Assembly: GCF_014161445.1 (NCBI RefSeq)
Contig: NZ_JABBXA010000008.1
Coordinates: forward strand, 124,001 to 188,000
Source: Microbispora sp. H13382
GTDB lineage: Bacteria > Actinomycetota > Actinomycetes > Streptosporangiales > Streptosporangiaceae
Length of the DNA: 64,000 nt
Direction: 5' to 3'
The position numbers and the translations under genes are program-made. Positions within the stretch are counted from its first letter, which is position 1, and every line of letters starts with the position of its first letter. Of this stretch, positions 20,763-28,510 are shown one piece after another. Under the pieces are notes generated by a model, which was not told the DNA's origin, searched no databases, and worked only from the letters and a program-made list of their open reading frames with translations.

Positions 20763-21428
20763 TCAGTCGTCGTCGCGGCCGGCGGTGTGCGGCGAGCCGT
20801 GCGTCGCGGTGAGGTGACGGAGCAGGGCCGAGGCGAACGCGGCGGCGTCGCCGGCGAGGAGATGGCTCAGGAGGGCCTCGTGCTCGTCGGCGAGGAGGGA
20901 CAGCCGCTCCGGCCGCAGGAGTAGCGCGGAGATGCTCATCCGCCGCTGCCGGTCGCCCAGGGTGGCGTAGAACCGGCCGGCCAGCCGGTTCCCCGACGCT
21001 TCGACGACGCACCGGTGGAACGCCTCGTCCGCCTCGGCGAACCGGCCGACGTCCGCGGCCTCGGCGAGGGCCCGCTGACGCCGCAGCAGCTCGCGCATCC
21101 TCTCGTGGTGATCGCCGCCCAGGCCGGTCCGCGCGATGCGCTCCGCCGCGGACCGTTCGAGCGCCAGCCGCAGCTCCAGCACGTCCGCCGCCTCTCCCGG
21201 CGGCACCGGCACCACCACCGCGCCGCGCTTGGGGTGCAGCGCCAGCAGTTCCTCCGACTCCAGCCGGAGGAACGCCTCCCGAACGGGCGTGCGGCTCACG
21301 CGTACCCGCTCGGCGATCTCGCCCTCGCTGATCAGGCTTCCGCCGGGAAGCTCGCCGGAGAGGATCAGCTCCTTGGTCACCGCGTACGCGGTGTGGGCGG
21401 CGGAGGGGCGCTTCGCGGGATCGGCCAT
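20763..21428 (-). CDS. GntR-family regulator with FCD ligand domain
   Basis: 221 aa. Winged-helix HTH at ~10-75 (ELILSGELPGGSLISEGEIAE, VSRTPVREAFLRLESEELL) followed by an FCD domain (LELRLALERSAAERIA, ADEAFHRCVVEASGN, LLADEHEALLSHL) with Asp/His residues that usually bind metal and carboxylate ligands. ATG 21428. A perfect 14-bp palindrome lies 22 bp upstream of the start. Its regulated transporter gene next door is broken, so this regulator may now control only itself or genes elsewhere. Confidence 0.88.
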   Translation of the reverse strand: MADPAKRPSAAHTAYAVTKELILSGELPGGSLISEGEIAERVRVSRTPVREAFLRLESEELLALHPKRGAVVVPVPPGEAADVLELRLALERSAAERIARTGLGGDHHERMRELLRRQRALAEAADVGRFAEADEAFHRCVVEASGNRLAGRFYATLGDRQRRMSISALLLRPERLSLLADEHEALLSHLLAGDAAAFASALLRHLTATHGSPHTAGRDDD

Positions 21429-21449
21429 GCGAGGAGCCTACAGTCATAA

Positions 21450-21463
21450 ATACAAGCTTGTAT
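21450..21463. promoter_or_regulatory. GntR/FCD operator palindrome
   Basis: ATACAAGCTTGTAT is a perfect 14-bp palindrome between the GntR start and the siderophore-interacting protein gene. FadR/FCD-type GntR proteins use palindromes with TTGTAT/ATACAA half-sites. Autoregulation is inferred from position. Confidence 0.65.
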
Positions 21464-21515
21464 CTATGGTCGAGGGTGCCTCGGAGGCCGCGGCCACGAT
21501 TTCCGCTCGATCAAG

Positions 21516-21529
21516 TTAGGCTTGCCTAA
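21516..21529 (+). promoter_or_regulatory. Iron box (DmdR/IdeR/DtxR type)
   Basis: TTAGGC-TT-GCCTAA matches the core of the actinobacterial iron box (TTAGGTTAGGCTAACCTAA) and sits 23 bp upstream of the siderophore-interacting protein start. Predicts repression by DmdR/IdeR with Fe(II). Confidence 0.8.
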
Positions 21530-21552
21530 GAAATCTGACGAAGGGAACCCCC

Positions 21553-22404
21553 ATGGCGACGACCGAACCGGCGCGGCGCACACCCCGGATCACCACGGGC
21601 GTGGTGGTGCGCACCGAGCGGCTGACCCCGCACATGATCCGGGTGGTGCTCGGTGGGGAGGGACTCGCCGGGTTCGGCGCCGGTGAGTTCACCGACCACT
21701 ACGTGAAGCTGCTGTTCCCGCTGCCGGGCGTGGACTACCCGGAGCCGTTCGACCCGGCGGTGATCCGCGCCGAGCTGCCCCGGGACCAGTGGCCGAAGAC
21801 GCGGACCTACACCGTACGGGCCTGGGACCCGGAGGCGCGGGAGCTCACCATCGACTTCGTCTACCACGGCGACGAGGGACTGGCCGGGCCCTGGGCGCGG
21901 CAGGCCCGGCCGGGCGACGTGCTCCGCTTCGTGGGCCCCGGCGGGGCGTACGCGCCGAGTGCGGAGGCCGACTGGCACCTGCTGGCCGGGGACGAGAGCG
22001 CGCTCCCCGCGATCGGCGCCGCCCTGGAGCGTCTTCCGGCCGGCGCGCCCGCCCGGGTGTTCGTCGAGGTGGAGGGCCCGGAGGAGGAGCAGAAGCTGCT
22101 GACCGGGGGTGACGCGGAAATCGTGTGGCTGCACCGCCGCGGCGGGCAGGTGGGCGAGGCGCTGGTGCGGGCCGTGCGGGAGTTGGAGTTCCCCGAGGGC
22201 GTCGTGCACGCGTTCGTCCACGGGGAGGCGGCCTTCGTCAAGGAACTGCGGCGTTACCTGCGGGTGGAGCGCGGCCTGCCGCTGGAGAGGTTGTCGATCT
22301 CCGGCTACTGGCGGCGGGGCCGTGACGAGGACGGCTGGCAGTCCTCCAAGCGGGACTGGAACCGCCGGATCGAGGAAGAGGAGTCCGCCGCCCTCGGCGG
22401 CTGA
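21553..22404 (+). CDS. Siderophore-interacting FAD-dependent ferric reductase (SIP family)
   Basis: 283 aa cytosolic flavoprotein that reduces ferric siderophores to release Fe(II). N-terminal FAD-binding barrel with RTYTVRAWDPEARELTIDFV (the R-x-Y-T flavin motif) and GPWARQARPGD, then the SIP NAD(P)H domain: LLAGDESALPAIGAALERLP, GEAAFVKELRRYL, and the family-ending SGYWRRGRDEDGWQSSK. ATG 21553 with GAAGGG upstream. The iron box just upstream indicates induction under iron limitation. No siderophore biosynthesis or ABC importer gene is next to it, so it would serve siderophores taken up by systems elsewhere. Confidence 0.93.
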   Translation: MATTEPARRTPRITTGVVVRTERLTPHMIRVVLGGEGLAGFGAGEFTDHYVKLLFPLPGVDYPEPFDPAVIRAELPRDQWPKTRTYTVRAWDPEARELTIDFVYHGDEGLAGPWARQARPGDVLRFVGPGGAYAPSAEADWHLLAGDESALPAIGAALERLPAGAPARVFVEVEGPEEEQKLLTGGDAEIVWLHRRGGQVGEALVRAVRELEFPEGVVHAFVHGEAAFVKELRRYLRVERGLPLERLSISGYWRRGRDEDGWQSSKRDWNRRIEEEESAALGG

Positions 22405-22495
22405 CCCGGCCGCCCGGGCGTTTTAGGCCCTCGTTATCCGCTCGTGGTTATGGTGACGCCCGACGACGTCTCGGGGAGCGGTCTCGGGAGTGCCC

Positions 22496-22855
22496 ATGTC
22501 CCAGCGAAAGGTCAAGCGTGTGCGCGCCGCCATGCGGCGCGAGGAGGCCAGGCGGCGCGAGGAGCGCAGGCGGCTGGTGCGCAGGATCACCTACGCCGCC
22601 GCGGCCGTCGTGACGGTGGTGGCCGTGGCGACGGGGGTGCTGGTGTTCACCACCGCCGGCGCGACGAACACGGCCACGCCGGCGGCGGGGGCCTCGCCGC
22701 CTCCGTCGACGGCGGGACCCGCCAAACCGCCGGCCTCACCGTCGGATGCCGCCTCGCCCACGGGCGCCGCCTCACCGTCGGGCGCCGCCTCACCGCCGGA
22801 TGCCGCCTCACCGTCGGGCGCCGCATCGCCCGAGGCGGCGACGTCCGCCAAGTGA
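22496..22855 (+). CDS. Small single-TM protein with basic N-terminus and Ala/Ser/Pro repeat tail
   Basis: 119 aa of unknown function. ATG at 22496 with GGGAG upstream (a GTG 6 nt earlier is possible). Residues 1-30 are strongly basic and helical (RKVKRVRAAMRREEARRR), then a TM helix (ITYAAAAVVTVVAVATGVLVF, ~32-52). The outside tail is ~65 residues of Ala, Ser and Pro with six-residue units such as ASPSGA and ASPPDA. Layout suggests an anchored wall-spanning stalk. No homologous family recognised. Confidence 0.6.
   Translation: MSQRKVKRVRAAMRREEARRREERRRLVRRITYAAAAVVTVVAVATGVLVFTTAGATNTATPAAGASPPPSTAGPAKPPASPSDAASPTGAASPSGAASPPDAASPSGAASPEAATSAK
22733..22830 (+). repeat. 18-bp tandem repeat coding ASP(S/P)(G/D)A units
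   Basis: About five imperfect copies of an 18-bp unit (consensus GCCTCACCGTCGGGCGCC) in register with the reading frame. Copies alternate between GGC and GAT at one codon, so the array could expand or contract by slippage and change stalk length. Confidence 0.75.
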
Positions 22856-22982
22856 GGCACCGCCGTGACCCGGGCCACGGCACGGGTCACGGCCCGGGTC
22901 GTGGGGTCACGGCGTCCTGTGTCCGCCGGTCCCGCGGCGGCCAGGCCGCCCGGACCGCCGCCCGCCATGGGGACGGGGACGT

Positions 22983-23816
22983 TCACGGCCGCTGCTCCGG
23001 GCCGACGATGGGCGTGCGCAGCACGCCGAGCCTGTCGATCTCCACCTCGACCACGTCCCCCGGCCGCAGGAAGCGCGGCGGGTCGCGCACGTAGCCCACG
23101 CCCCCGGGCGTACCGGTGGTGAGCACGTCGCCCGGCTGGAGGGTGAACGCATGGCTGATCAGCGACAGCAGCTCGCCGACACCGAAGATCATGTCGCGGG
23201 TGTTCCCGTCCTGGACGGTCTCGCCGTTGACCCGGGTCCGCAGGCGCAGCCCGCTCGCCAGGTCGCCCACCTCGTCGGCGGTGACCAGCGGGCCCATGGG
23301 TCCGCTGCGGTCGGCGTTCTTGCCCAGCGTCCACTGCGCGGTGAGCTTCTGCGCGGCGCGGGCGGTGAGGTCGTTGAAGGCGGCGTAGCCGAGCACGGAC
23401 GCCGCGGCGGTCGCCTCGTCGGCGTCGGTCAGCCGCCGCCCCACGACGGCGGCGACCTCGCCCTCCCAGTCCAGGCCGGGCTCGCCGGCCGGCACCGGGG
23501 CGGGGGTCCCGCTCGCCGTGAGGGTCGTGGCCCAGCGGCCGGAGACGGTCGGATGCCGCGGCGAGGTGAAGCCGCCCTCGGCCGCGTGCGAGCGGTAGTT
23601 GAGCCCGACGCAGACCACCCGGGCCCACGGCGGCACCGGCGGGGCGAGCTCGGCCTCCGCGACCGGGCGCAGCCCGGTGTCCGTACGGCGGGCCTGCGGC
23701 AGCCAGCGGCCGAGATCGGCGTAGAAGTCGCCGACCTCGGCGATCGGGGTGACCCGGTCGCCGATCTGGACGGCGACGTCCACCCGCCGCCCGTCGCGAA
23801 TGCCGACGAGCTTCAC
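22983..23816 (-). CDS. Fumarylacetoacetate hydrolase (FAH)-family protein
   Basis: 277 aa. The GTG at 23816 is preferred: GGAGGGG lies 6 nt upstream and the protein then starts VKLVGIRDG as the family does. The FAH core has VCVGLNYRSHAAE, PGLDWEGEVAAVVGRR (metal-binding Glu-x-Glu), GYAAFNDLTARAAQ, TLGKNADRSGPMGPLV and LTTGTPGGVGY, then GDVVEVEIDRLG. These proteins hydrolyse, decarboxylate or isomerise diketo or hydroxy-oxo acids in aromatic catabolism. The exact substrate cannot be told. It stands alone here. Confidence 0.88.
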   Translation of the reverse strand: MKLVGIRDGRRVDVAVQIGDRVTPIAEVGDFYADLGRWLPQARRTDTGLRPVAEAELAPPVPPWARVVCVGLNYRSHAAEGGFTSPRHPTVSGRWATTLTASGTPAPVPAGEPGLDWEGEVAAVVGRRLTDADEATAAASVLGYAAFNDLTARAAQKLTAQWTLGKNADRSGPMGPLVTADEVGDLASGLRLRTRVNGETVQDGNTRDMIFGVGELLSLISHAFTLQPGDVLTTGTPGGVGYVRDPPRFLRPGDVVEVEIDRLGVLRTPIVGPEQRP

Positions 23817-24063
23817 GCGATCCCCTCCAACGGACGAGCGCATGGTCCATCCACGCCGTACCCGCCGGCGAGCTCCGGCGGGTCACCGACAACGGGCGTC
23901 ACGGGCGGTTCCTCCTCCAGGGCCGAACGTGCCTGGTCACCGGCCGGCTCACACGTGCAGCCGTTCCCGGAGGAACAACGGGACGCCCGGCAGGACGCGA
24001 GTGCCGTACGCGCCGGGGCGGGCGGCAACGGCGCCTCGTGGGCGGGCGCGGGGAGCCGAACGC

Positions 24064-24387
24064 TCACCCCCCGGCCTCCGGCCAGGCGAGGTCGGGCAGG
24101 AAGTCCATGTCGTGCTCCCGCGCCGCCGCCGGCATGCGCGGGAAGCCCGGCACGAACGGCGGCCGGTCCACCGTGGGGTGGTCGGCAGGCGTGCTCATCC
24201 GCTGGAAGAACCGCTCGAAACCGCCGGTCGCCACACCGAGCACACGGGCCTGCTCCTCGGCCTGACAGGCGTGCGCCGGTCCGGCCGGGACGACGCCGCG
24301 CCGGAGGGAGAACGCCTCGGGAGCGCCCGGCGGGATTCCCTTCCACTGCGGGCCGTGCTCGGGGCCGGCCAGATATTCGAAGCTCAT
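24064..24387 (-). pseudogene. Internally deleted cupin-domain gene
   Basis: 107 aa with an intact ATG and GGAGG RBS. The N-terminus (MSFEYLAGPEHGPQWKGIPP) and the end (ARVLGVATGGFERFFQRMST, then PPFVPGFPR) resemble the two ends of actinobacterial cupin proteins with a VPAG-PHA...GGFERFF layout. The ~50 residues between them that should carry the first metal-binding HxH motif are missing (joined at PEAFSLRRGVVPAG). It may still be expressed but can hardly form a cupin barrel. It could also be a distinct short protein; confidence is modest. Confidence 0.5.
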
Positions 24388-24583
24388 CGCGCCTCCAACT
24401 CGGCGTGGGCGGACCGGCCGATGACGCGTCAGGTGCGCCGCCGGTCGCCGGGCGCCCTGCCGTTCGAGCGGCAGGTCTTCTCACCAGGGGGTACCCGCCG
24501 CCGGCCGCGTTGGCCCAGACCCGCGCGTCTGCCCTCGGCAGACATGGCGACGGGTCGCGGGCCACGGCGAATACAAAAGCCCC

Positions 24584-25192
24584 ATGCGTGTCTCACCGAG
24601 CATGAGTTACCGGGATCGGATGAACGAGAAACTGTTCCAGCAACGGACCCTGATGTTGACCGGAGAGGTCGACGACGAGATGGCCGAGCGGGTGTGCGCC
24701 GAGATGGTGTTGCTGGCCTCGGCGGACTCCGAACGTGACATCGTCCTGTACATCAATTCGCCGGGAGGGTCGGTGCTGGCCGGGCTGGCGATCTACGACA
24801 CGATGAAGCTGGTGCCGAACGACGTCGTCACCGTCGCGCTGGGGCTGGCGGCGAGCATGGGCCAGGTGCTGCTGGCGTCCGGCACGCACGGCAAGCGGAT
24901 GAGCCTCGCGCACAGCCGCATCATGATGCACCAGCCGTCGGCCGGCATCGGCGGCACGGCGATCGACATCGCGATCCAGTCCGAGAACCTCAAGTACATG
25001 AAGCGACAGTCCGAGGAGATCCTCGCCGCCGAGACGGGACGCACGGTCGGGGAGATCGCCGCCGACAGCGACCGCGACCGATGGTTCACCCCCGAGCAGG
25101 CCCGCGACTACGGGATGATCGACGAGATCGTCGGCTCCTTCCACAGCCTCGCGCCGTTCGCCGTTCCCAACCGGATGGGGTTCTCGTCATGA
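24584..25192 (+). CDS. clpP: ATP-dependent Clp protease proteolytic subunit (first of pair)
   Basis: 202 aa ClpP. Catalytic Ser in GLAASMGQ, His in [10 protein letters not shown], Asp in [19 protein letters not shown] is the oxyanion strand. An ATG at 24602 ([12 protein letters not shown]) is an alternative start; neither has a clear RBS. There is no long propeptide. Its stop overlaps the start of the second clpP as ATGA, so the two are made in equal amounts and probably form a mixed barrel, as ClpP3/ClpP4-type pairs of Streptomyces do. No clpX or clpC is adjacent. The convergent ClgR/PopR-type gene supports the ClpP3P4-like identity. Confidence 0.95.
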   Translation: MRVSPSMSYRDRMNEKLFQQRTLMLTGEVDDEMAERVCAEMVLLASADSERDIVLYINSPGGSVLAGLAIYDTMKLVPNDVVTVALGLAASMGQVLLASGTHGKRMSLAHSRIMMHQPSAGIGGTAIDIAIQSENLKYMKRQSEEILAAETGRTVGEIAADSDRDRWFTPEQARDYGMIDEIVGSFHSLAPFAVPNRMGFSS

Positions 25193-25785
25193 GCCAGTAC
25201 ACGATCCCGTACGTGGTCGAGAAGACTCCGGTGGGGGAGCGGTCGTTCGACATCTTCAGCCGGCTGCTCAACGAGCGGATCATCTTCCTCGGCACCGAGA
25301 TCGACGACGGCGTCGCGAACGTCGTGATGGCGCAGTTGCTCCACCTGGAGGCGGAGAGCCCGGACCAGGAGATCAACCTGTACATCAACTCCCCGGGCGG
25401 CTCGTCGACCGCGATGCTCGCGATCTACGACACCATGCAGTTCATCCGTGCGAAGGTCGCGACGTACTGCATGGGCCAGGCGGCCTCCGCGGCCGCGGTG
25501 CTGTTCGCCGCCGGGGCCCCCGGACGGCGGTTCATGCTCGCCCACTCCCGCGTGCTGCTGCACCAGCCGTCCACGCAGGGGCAGGGCACCATCTCCGACC
25601 TCACCCTGCAGGCGGCCGAGGTGATGCGCGTACGCGCGCAGACCGAGGAGATCCTGAGCCGTCACACCGGGGTGGACGTCGCGCGGCTACGCGAGGACAC
25701 CGACCGGGACCGGGTCTTCAACGCCCGGGAAGCCGTCGAGTACGGCCTGGCCGACGAGCTGCTCTTCACCCGCGAGGCGTCGTAG
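25189..25785 (+). CDS. clpP: ATP-dependent Clp protease proteolytic subunit (second of pair)
   Basis: 198 aa ClpP. ATG at 25189 overlaps the upstream clpP stop. Catalytic Ser in GQAASAAAV, His in [11 protein letters not shown], Asp in [11 protein letters not shown]-terminus [32 protein letters not shown] matches the second member of actinobacterial tandem ClpPs. Works with the first subunit and an AAA+ unfoldase encoded elsewhere. Ends 3 bp from the convergent regulator stop. Confidence 0.95.
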   Translation: MSQYTIPYVVEKTPVGERSFDIFSRLLNERIIFLGTEIDDGVANVVMAQLLHLEAESPDQEINLYINSPGGSSTAMLAIYDTMQFIRAKVATYCMGQAASAAAVLFAAGAPGRRFMLAHSRVLLHQPSTQGQGTISDLTLQAAEVMRVRAQTEEILSRHTGVDVARLREDTDRDRVFNAREAVEYGLADELLFTREAS

Positions 25786-25788
25786 CGC

Positions 25789-26166
25789 TCAGGCCGCCAG
25801 CAGCTCCACCCGTGGCGTGCCGGAGGGCCTGTGCGCCGCGAGCCGGCGCGACGCGCTGATCCGCCGGACGGCACGGGTGAGCAGCTGCTCGATCGGCAAC
25901 CCGAGCGCGTCGCAGACCGAATGCAGCATCTCCGACGACGGCTCCTTGCGGCCGCGCTCGACCTCCGACAGATACTGCTTGGACATGCCCACCGCGCGCG
26001 CCACGTCGTCGAGCGTGCGGTCCTGGTCGAGCCGCTCGTCGCGGAGGATCTCCCCGTACACCGTGCGCAGCAACGGGTCCGGGCCGTCGGGGATCCCCGG
26101 GGCGCGCTCCTTGGCGGCCCGCCGCGTCCGGATGTCGACGACCACTGATCGGTCCGAGGCTGCCAT
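25789..26166 (-). CDS. ClgR/PopR-type XRE regulator of clp genes
   Basis: 125 aa. Cro/C1-type HTH at ~45-100 (DQDRTLDDVARAVGMSKQYL, then SEVERGRKEPSSEMLHSVC), typical of ClgR and PopR. The extreme C-terminus is VELLAA. In Streptomyces lividans the two C-terminal alanines of PopR are needed for its ClpP-dependent destruction, forming a feedback loop with clpP3P4. The same ending beside a clpP pair argues for the same loop here. Convergent with the clpP operon. PopR (repressor) versus ClgR (activator) cannot be settled from sequence alone; adjacency to a ClpP3P4-like pair favours PopR. Confidence 0.82.
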   Translation of the reverse strand: MAASDRSVVVDIRTRRAAKERAPGIPDGPDPLLRTVYGEILRDERLDQDRTLDDVARAVGMSKQYLSEVERGRKEPSSEMLHSVCDALGLPIEQLLTRAVRRISASRRLAAHRPSGTPRVELLAA

Positions 26167-26205
26167 GCCTCGCAGTCTGGCACGTCCGGGTGCGCGGCGG
26201 ACCGT

Positions 26206-26219
26206 CTGTTCGCGGACAG
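26206..26219. promoter_or_regulatory. Imperfect palindrome upstream of the ClgR/PopR-type gene
   Basis: CTGTTCGCGGACAG pairs at six of seven positions and lies 40 bp upstream of the regulator start. ClgR-type sites contain GTTCGC, so it may be an autoregulatory site. Weak evidence. Confidence 0.3.
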
Positions 26220-26239
26220 GTGAGCGGAAGTCGCCGTGC

Positions 26240-26749
26240 TCAGGGGCTGACGCCTCTGGCCGCCGGTCCCGATGAGGTGCCCGTCATCACCGACCCCCGC
26301 GAGGCGGCCGAAGACCTCGAACCGGCCGTGCTTTCGGCGATTCACCATGCCGCCACGCCGCAGGGTCCTGACGTCCTCAACGCGCTGTTCGCCGCGCTGC
26401 ACAATCTCGACCTCACCAGGGGGGTATGTGCGCTGACATGGTTCGTGCGGCAGTCCCCCGAGAGATCTGGGATCACTTGGAGAGGCACATGAAGGCAGAT
26501 ACCTACGAATACCTCAGCGACTGGGCCCGCGAGAACATCGCCAAGGGCAGAGCGGAGGGACAGGCCGAGGGCAAGGCAGAGGGCAAGGCCGAGGCGATCC
26601 TGGCGGTGCTCGCCGCACGTGACATCCAGGTGCCCGACGAGTTCAGAGACAAGATCCGCAAGTGTCATGACCTGGAGCGGCTGGACGGGTGGATCCGGGT
26701 CGCCGCCACGGTCGAGTCCGCGGACGTCCTCATGGACGACGAGCTCTGA
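26240..26749 (+). pseudogene. Truncated, frameshifted copy of the PD-(D/E)XK (Rpn-like) gene
   Basis: About 500 bp, at a rough estimate over 85 percent identical in the part aligned by eye to the 3' half of the gene at 32541-33470 and in the same orientation. It encodes PLAAGPDEVPVITDPREAAE and LSAIHHAATPQGPD in one frame, then after a one-base loss near 26415 (ahead of the G run) continues as MVRAAVPREIWDHLERHMK, AEGQAEGKAEGKAEA and KIRKCHDLERLDGW in another. The nuclease core at the N-terminus is absent. It cannot make the full protein. Confidence 0.8.
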
Positions 26750-26810
26750 TGCCCCGCCGCCGGGTCGGTCGGCACCGTACCCCGGCGGCCGGGCTGTTCC
26801 CTCGGTGGTG

Positions 26811-27545
26811 TCAGGCGAGCCGGTGGCCGCCCAGGGAGATCTGCGTCTCGGGCATGGGAGCGAAGAAGTCGAAGTTGGGCGGCGGGCCGACCCTCCGCTC
26901 CAGCGTCTTCACCACGTGCCGGGCGTCCTCGTTCGGGCCCGCGAGGTAGAGGGGCTTGCCGTCCTTGCCGAAGGCGATGGCCGACTTGTCCTCCCACGCC
27001 CCGAGGTGGTCGGCCGCCCCGGCCAAGTCCGTGGCCGGCTCGAAGCCGAGGTCGCGCGCGTAGTCGACCGCGCCGAAGACGAGGTGCCGGACCAGGTCGA
27101 GCGGCGCATCCCGCCACCCGTGCGCGTAGATTCTGAACCACTTGGGGAGGAAGCGGTGCAGCTCCACCTCGCTCATCACGTCGGGGCCGAGGACGTGCTT
27201 GACGCCCAGGCAGTAGACGTCGACGAGGTAGGCGCAGACCGACAGCTTGTCCCACCCGTGCTTGCGGGCCACCACCACGCTGACCGTGCCCGCGGTCTCC
27301 TGGCCGTCCGGGACGTCGTCCGCCCAGCCGGTCGTGTCCGGCACGCCGAGTCCCTCGCTCCAGCCGGCGTTGATCCAGCACCCCGCGACTTCGGGCTCGC
27401 TGGCCTGCCCGCCCGTCTGCTCGGCCACCGCCCTGACGTAGGGCGCGACCGCCGCCGGCGCCATGCCCAGCGCGCGGGCGATCTGCTTGGGGGAGCGGCC
27501 CTGTCCGCGGAGCTCGCGGACCTTCTCCAAGATCGAGCTGTCCAT
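26811..27545 (-). CDS. HTH protein with conserved domain of unknown function, in operon with HNH nuclease
   Basis: 244 aa. Residues 1-45 form a resolvase-like HTH (SILEKVRELRGQGRSPKQIA, then LGMAPAAVAPYVRAV). The rest is a conserved globular domain: CWINAGWSEGLG, TVSVVVARKHGWDKLSVCAYL, VDVYCLGVKHVLGP, HLVFGAVDYARDLGFEP, FGKDGKPLYLAGPNED and FDFFAPMP. This domain recurs in actinobacterial hypothetical proteins but I know of no function. It lies 19 bp downstream of the HNH nuclease gene on the same strand, so both are probably co-transcribed. It might regulate or cooperate with the nuclease. Confidence 0.7.
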   Translation of the reverse strand: MDSSILEKVRELRGQGRSPKQIARALGMAPAAVAPYVRAVAEQTGGQASEPEVAGCWINAGWSEGLGVPDTTGWADDVPDGQETAGTVSVVVARKHGWDKLSVCAYLVDVYCLGVKHVLGPDVMSEVELHRFLPKWFRIYAHGWRDAPLDLVRHLVFGAVDYARDLGFEPATDLAGAADHLGAWEDKSAIAFGKDGKPLYLAGPNEDARHVVKTLERRVGPPPNFDFFAPMPETQISLGGHRLA

Positions 27546-27564
27546 AGGGTCCGAAGCCTACCGG

Positions 27565-28467
27565 CTACCCCTCTCGGGCCGGGGTGCGGAAGACCTGGCG
27601 GCCGTGCCATTCGATATGGCTCACGTCGACGGGGTCGAGACCGCTCTGGGGGTTCTTGGCGGGCCGGCCGGCGAGAGCGAGGACCATCCGCTCGGCCGCC
27701 GGGCTCCGGCCGACGAACTTGCGGGAGACGGTGATCGTCCGGTCCCGGGTCAGGCCCAGGACGCCCTTGTCGAACAGCTTGTGGTGGATCGCGCACAGGC
27801 ACAGCCCGTTGGCGACGTCGTCCGGGCCCTGGAAGGCCCACCAGCGGACGTGTGCGGCGTCCAGCCCGACCGCGACGCCGTCCAGCCACCCTTCGTAGGC
27901 GCAGAAGGCGCAGCAGTACTCGTACGCCATGAGGACGTTCTGCCGGAAGGCCGGGTCGCGGCGGGCCACGAATGGCACGGCCCGCTCGGCGGGGGTGAAC
28001 CGATCGGCCAGTTCGAGCCCGACGAAGCGGCAGATGTCAGGATGCAGGGACGGTTCGAAGTTGGCGTCCAGTAACTGCCGCGCGAGCCGTACGACCAACT
28101 GGGAGTCGTCGGTCAGGGCGCGCAGGAGGTCGGGATGGAGCCGCCCGGCGGCCTGGGCTTCCCGGAGCCGGCCGAGCTCGGAGCCGGGACTGCCCGGCCC
28201 GTGCACGGTGTCGACGAGCCAGACGCCGTCACTGGTGAGGTGATGGAACGGGTATCCGGGACTGGTGTCACGCGGCGGCCCGAACTCCTTGAGCAGGAGC
28301 TTGAGGTCCGCCTCGGCGGAGCCGAACGGGATCGGTCGGCCGCCCTCGCGCTGGAAGCGGCCGAGGGCGTAGAGCAGCAGGAGCGGCTTGTGCGGCGCCC
28401 GTTCGCCCTGCCGCGTCCAGCGGCGGATCTTCGCGACACGCTCGACCCAGTCCATGACCGACACCAT
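27565..28467 (-). CDS. HNH restriction endonuclease with N-terminal sulfur-binding (phosphorothioate-sensing) domain
   Basis: 300 aa. The N-terminal half matches the SBD fold of type IV enzymes that recognise phosphorothioate DNA (ScoMcrA-like): RAPHKPLLLLYALGRFQ, then GYPFHHLTSDGVWLV. The C-terminal HNH core is CCAFCAYEGWLDGVAVGLDA, AHVRWWAFQG and NGLCLCAIHHKLFDKGVLGL, with Cys pairs and catalytic His. Such enzymes cut DNA carrying Dnd-type sulfur modification, protecting a host that lacks it. No dnd genes are in the window, which fits. ATG at 28467 has no clear RBS; ATG at 28455 is an alternative. Operon with the HTH gene and divergent from kptA by 43 bp. Confidence 0.82.
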   Translation of the reverse strand: MVSVMDWVERVAKIRRWTRQGERAPHKPLLLLYALGRFQREGGRPIPFGSAEADLKLLLKEFGPPRDTSPGYPFHHLTSDGVWLVDTVHGPGSPGSELGRLREAQAAGRLHPDLLRALTDDSQLVVRLARQLLDANFEPSLHPDICRFVGLELADRFTPAERAVPFVARRDPAFRQNVLMAYEYCCAFCAYEGWLDGVAVGLDAAHVRWWAFQGPDDVANGLCLCAIHHKLFDKGVLGLTRDRTITVSRKFVGRSPAAERMVLALAGRPAKNPQSGLDPVDVSHIEWHGRQVFRTPAREG

Positions 28468-28510
28468 AGGGTGATCACAACGGCGAGGCGGCGGGGACTG
28501 GAGGAAGGTG

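Noticed and set aside
22733-22830. Possible CRISPR or iteron array
   Set aside because: In-frame protein repeats in a coding region; unit 18 bp with no spacers.
28301-28467. Dnd phosphorothioation genes that should accompany the HNH enzyme
   Set aside because: None seen in the window; the enzyme is a type IV (modification-targeting) system that is expected to exist without them.
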